64,000 bases of DNA from Sabellastarte sp. h YS-2021 (lineage: Eukaryota; Annelida; Polychaeta; Sabellida; Sabellidae), in the NCBI GenBank assembly GCA_964017235.1, contig OZ024931.1, positions 121,345,530-121,409,529 of the forward strand. The letters run 5' to 3'. Below are positions 42,101 to 45,100 of the stretch, in pieces. Position 1 is the first letter of the stretch; each line of letters starts with the position of its first letter. The notes under the pieces were generated by a model that saw only the letters and a program-made list of their open reading frames with translations, had not been told where the DNA came from and did no database searches. The translations under genes and the position numbers were made by a program.

Positions 42101-45100
42101 TCTATACATAGATATATGTAGATGGAGACATTGTGGTCCAGTACATTAGAGTCCCATCACAGCTGCTTTGTAATCAGTTCATTACTGTATCTAAGCTGCA
42201 CTTAGAGATAAATTAGTTTTTAAGTTCTGTGGTATTTTGCAGGTGCCCTGGGAGGACTTGCGTTATCTATTTGGAGAGATCATGTACGGAGGTCATATCA
42301 CCGATGACTGGGACAGGAGACTGTGTCGTACTTACCTGGAGGAATACATGAACCCAGACATGTTAGAGGGAGAGCTCTACCTGGCCCCTGGGTTCCCCAT
42401 CCCTCCAAATACCGACTACAAAGGCTACCACTCCTACATAGACGAAGCCCTACCACCTGAGAGCCCTTACCTGTATGGTCTGCATCCTAATGCTGAGATT
42501 GACTTCTTGACCACCACCTCAGAGAACCTGTTCCGTACCGTGCTGGAGATGCAGCCCAGAGACACTGGGGCAGGAGCAGCAGGTGGAGTCAGCAGAGAGG
42601 AGAAGGTGGGTGAAAATAGGGGATGTGGGTGACAGTGGGGAAAATTGTGTCGGCAAAGAAGAGGTGGTTAAAAATATGGGTGTATTGGTGGGTGAAAAAG
42701 AGCAATTAAGAATTACTAAATAGAAAGATACATTAAAAATAGGGAAATTGGGAGACGTAGAGGGGAAGAAGGGTAAAAATAGGAGTCAACAGAGAGATAG
42801 TGGGTAAATGTAGAAGAAATGGCTGTTTTTGCAGAACCTTTCATTAGAAGAAGATATTCCTTAGACATGACGAAGGTTAGTATTGAAATCATCTGGCGGG
42901 AGGCCTCCTAAAGACATTAGTATGAATTATGTTACTCTGTGATTAAAAAAATTGCATGTATGAGCTTCAGATTTAGGTTACAGAAGTCTAAGTAACCTCC
43001 TATCTTCCATAGATGCGGTAATAAATCAGATTCTAGGCATTTGCATCTGCCAACATTATTGATTCCGGGGTAGTTTTACTTTACCGGTATGGGATCCACC
43101 ATATTTGATAATTACAGGAAATTGTCGGGGAAATATGAAATTATTATGTCCACCCCACTGGGGGGTAGACATATTATTTTTGCTTTTTCCGCCGTCCGGC
43201 ATCCCACTTGGTTTCCAGACATTTTAGGCAACAGTTCTTATCCTATCTTTACCAAATTTGGCATGCAGGTTTATTGGGTTAATAGCTTGTATGGGATTGC
43301 TTTTGGTGATGATAGCTCTACAGCTAACTTGAGTAATAGCTACTTTGCTACTTTTGAGTAGCTCTTTGGTTTCCAGCCATTTTAAGGAATGCTATTAAGC
43401 CTAGCTTTCTGAAATTTGGTATGGAGGTTCATTGGGTTAATAGCTTGTATGGGATTGCTTTTGGGGGGAATTGCTTCATAGATGAGTGAGTAATTAATTA
43501 AATAAATGAGTAATTAGCTATTTTGAATACTGAAAAAGGCAAATGTGCTCATATCTCCTAAACCGTGCGAGATAGAGCGATTTCGTCGAAATTTTCGACC
43601 CACAGGGTATCTAAGGAATGTACTCTTTGCAATTTTCAAAAAATTTTCCCCTCCCCAAAAATGGCGGCCATTTTGAATTTTCGAATTTTTGCCAAAAATG
43701 GCAAAACACAAATTTGCTTCTATCTCCTTAACCCTGCGAGATAAAGCGATTTTGTCGAAATTTTCGACCCACAGGGTATCTAAGGACTGTCCTCTTTGCA
43801 ATTTTCAAAAAATTTTCCCCTCCCCAAAAATGGCGGCCATTTTGAATTTTCGAATTTTTGCCCAAAATGGCAAAACACAAATTTGCTTCTATCTCCTTAA
43901 CCGTGCGAGATAGAGCGATTTCGTCAAAATTTTCGCTCAAAGGGTATCTGAGCATTGTAGTCTTGGCAATTTTCAAAAAATTTTCCCCTCCCCAAAAATG
44001 GCGGCCATTTTGAATTTTCGAATTTTTGCCAAAAATGGCAAAACACAAATTTGCTTCTATCTCCTTAATCGTGCGAGATAGAGCGATTTCGTCGAAATTT
44101 TCGACCCACAGGGTATCTAAGAAATGTACTCTTGCCAATTTTCAAAATATTTTCCTTTTCCCAAAAATGGCGGCCATTTTGAATTTTCAAATTTTTGCCA
44201 AAAATAGAAAAACAGGAATTTGCTTCTATCTACTTAACCGTGCAAGATAGAGTGATTTCGTCAAAATTTTCAACCCAACCAATGCAAAAAGGCATGAAGC
44301 TGAAATAATTTACATCTACACTAATAAATATTTAAGCATCATTGATATATTTTACAAATGAAACAGGGTCTTGTAAGACTACTGTACAATTTGGGCAAGG
44401 TTCAAGGGGTGGACATTACACATGATAATGTGTGTTCTTCTATGCTATCCTGTTTCTATTCGCATCTACTATCAACAGGGCGTCCTATTTCTAGTATTAA
44501 CAGTTATAAATGGGGGCAAGCCCCCAACCCCCATAAATAATATTACTAAAGGATGGAATATTGCTAAAAATGTTTAATTATATTATTGCCCAAATCTCGA
44601 ACCGGTAAAGTGAAAACTAGCCTTGACTCCCTATATCTTTTGTAAGACATTGTAATATTTGGATTGTTTTAGTGGCTTGTCATGTTTATTTGAACAGATC
44701 AAGTCTCTGCTGGATGACATCAGTGAGAAGTTACCAGATGAGTTTAGCATGCATGAACTGCAGGGCAAGGTTCCTCCAGATGAGCGTACACCATATACCA
44801 TTGTGGCCTTCCAGGAATGCGAGCGTATGAATACACTCACTAATGAAATGAAGCGCTCACTCAAAGAGCTTGATCTGGGTCTAAAGGTAAGGCCAGTTGG
44901 TTTTGTAAATATAAATTCTATAGTGAAATATCCCAACAACAGTTGCCCATTGAGTTTTTCCTGTGGTATGTCTTGAAAAGAGGATGCATTTTTCATTCAA
45001 GAATAGTATCATTATTTAGCAAAAATTGTGTTCCTGCACAATATCTATAAATTCTGTGTGTAAAATTGTATTTTTTATTTCATAAAAATGTAATATACCC

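Noticed and set aside
43728-44138. 136-codon - strand open frame with a 56-residue internal repeat
   Set aside because: It is produced by the 168-bp satellite, whose period is a multiple of three; both strands give similar frames and there is no start context or family resemblance.
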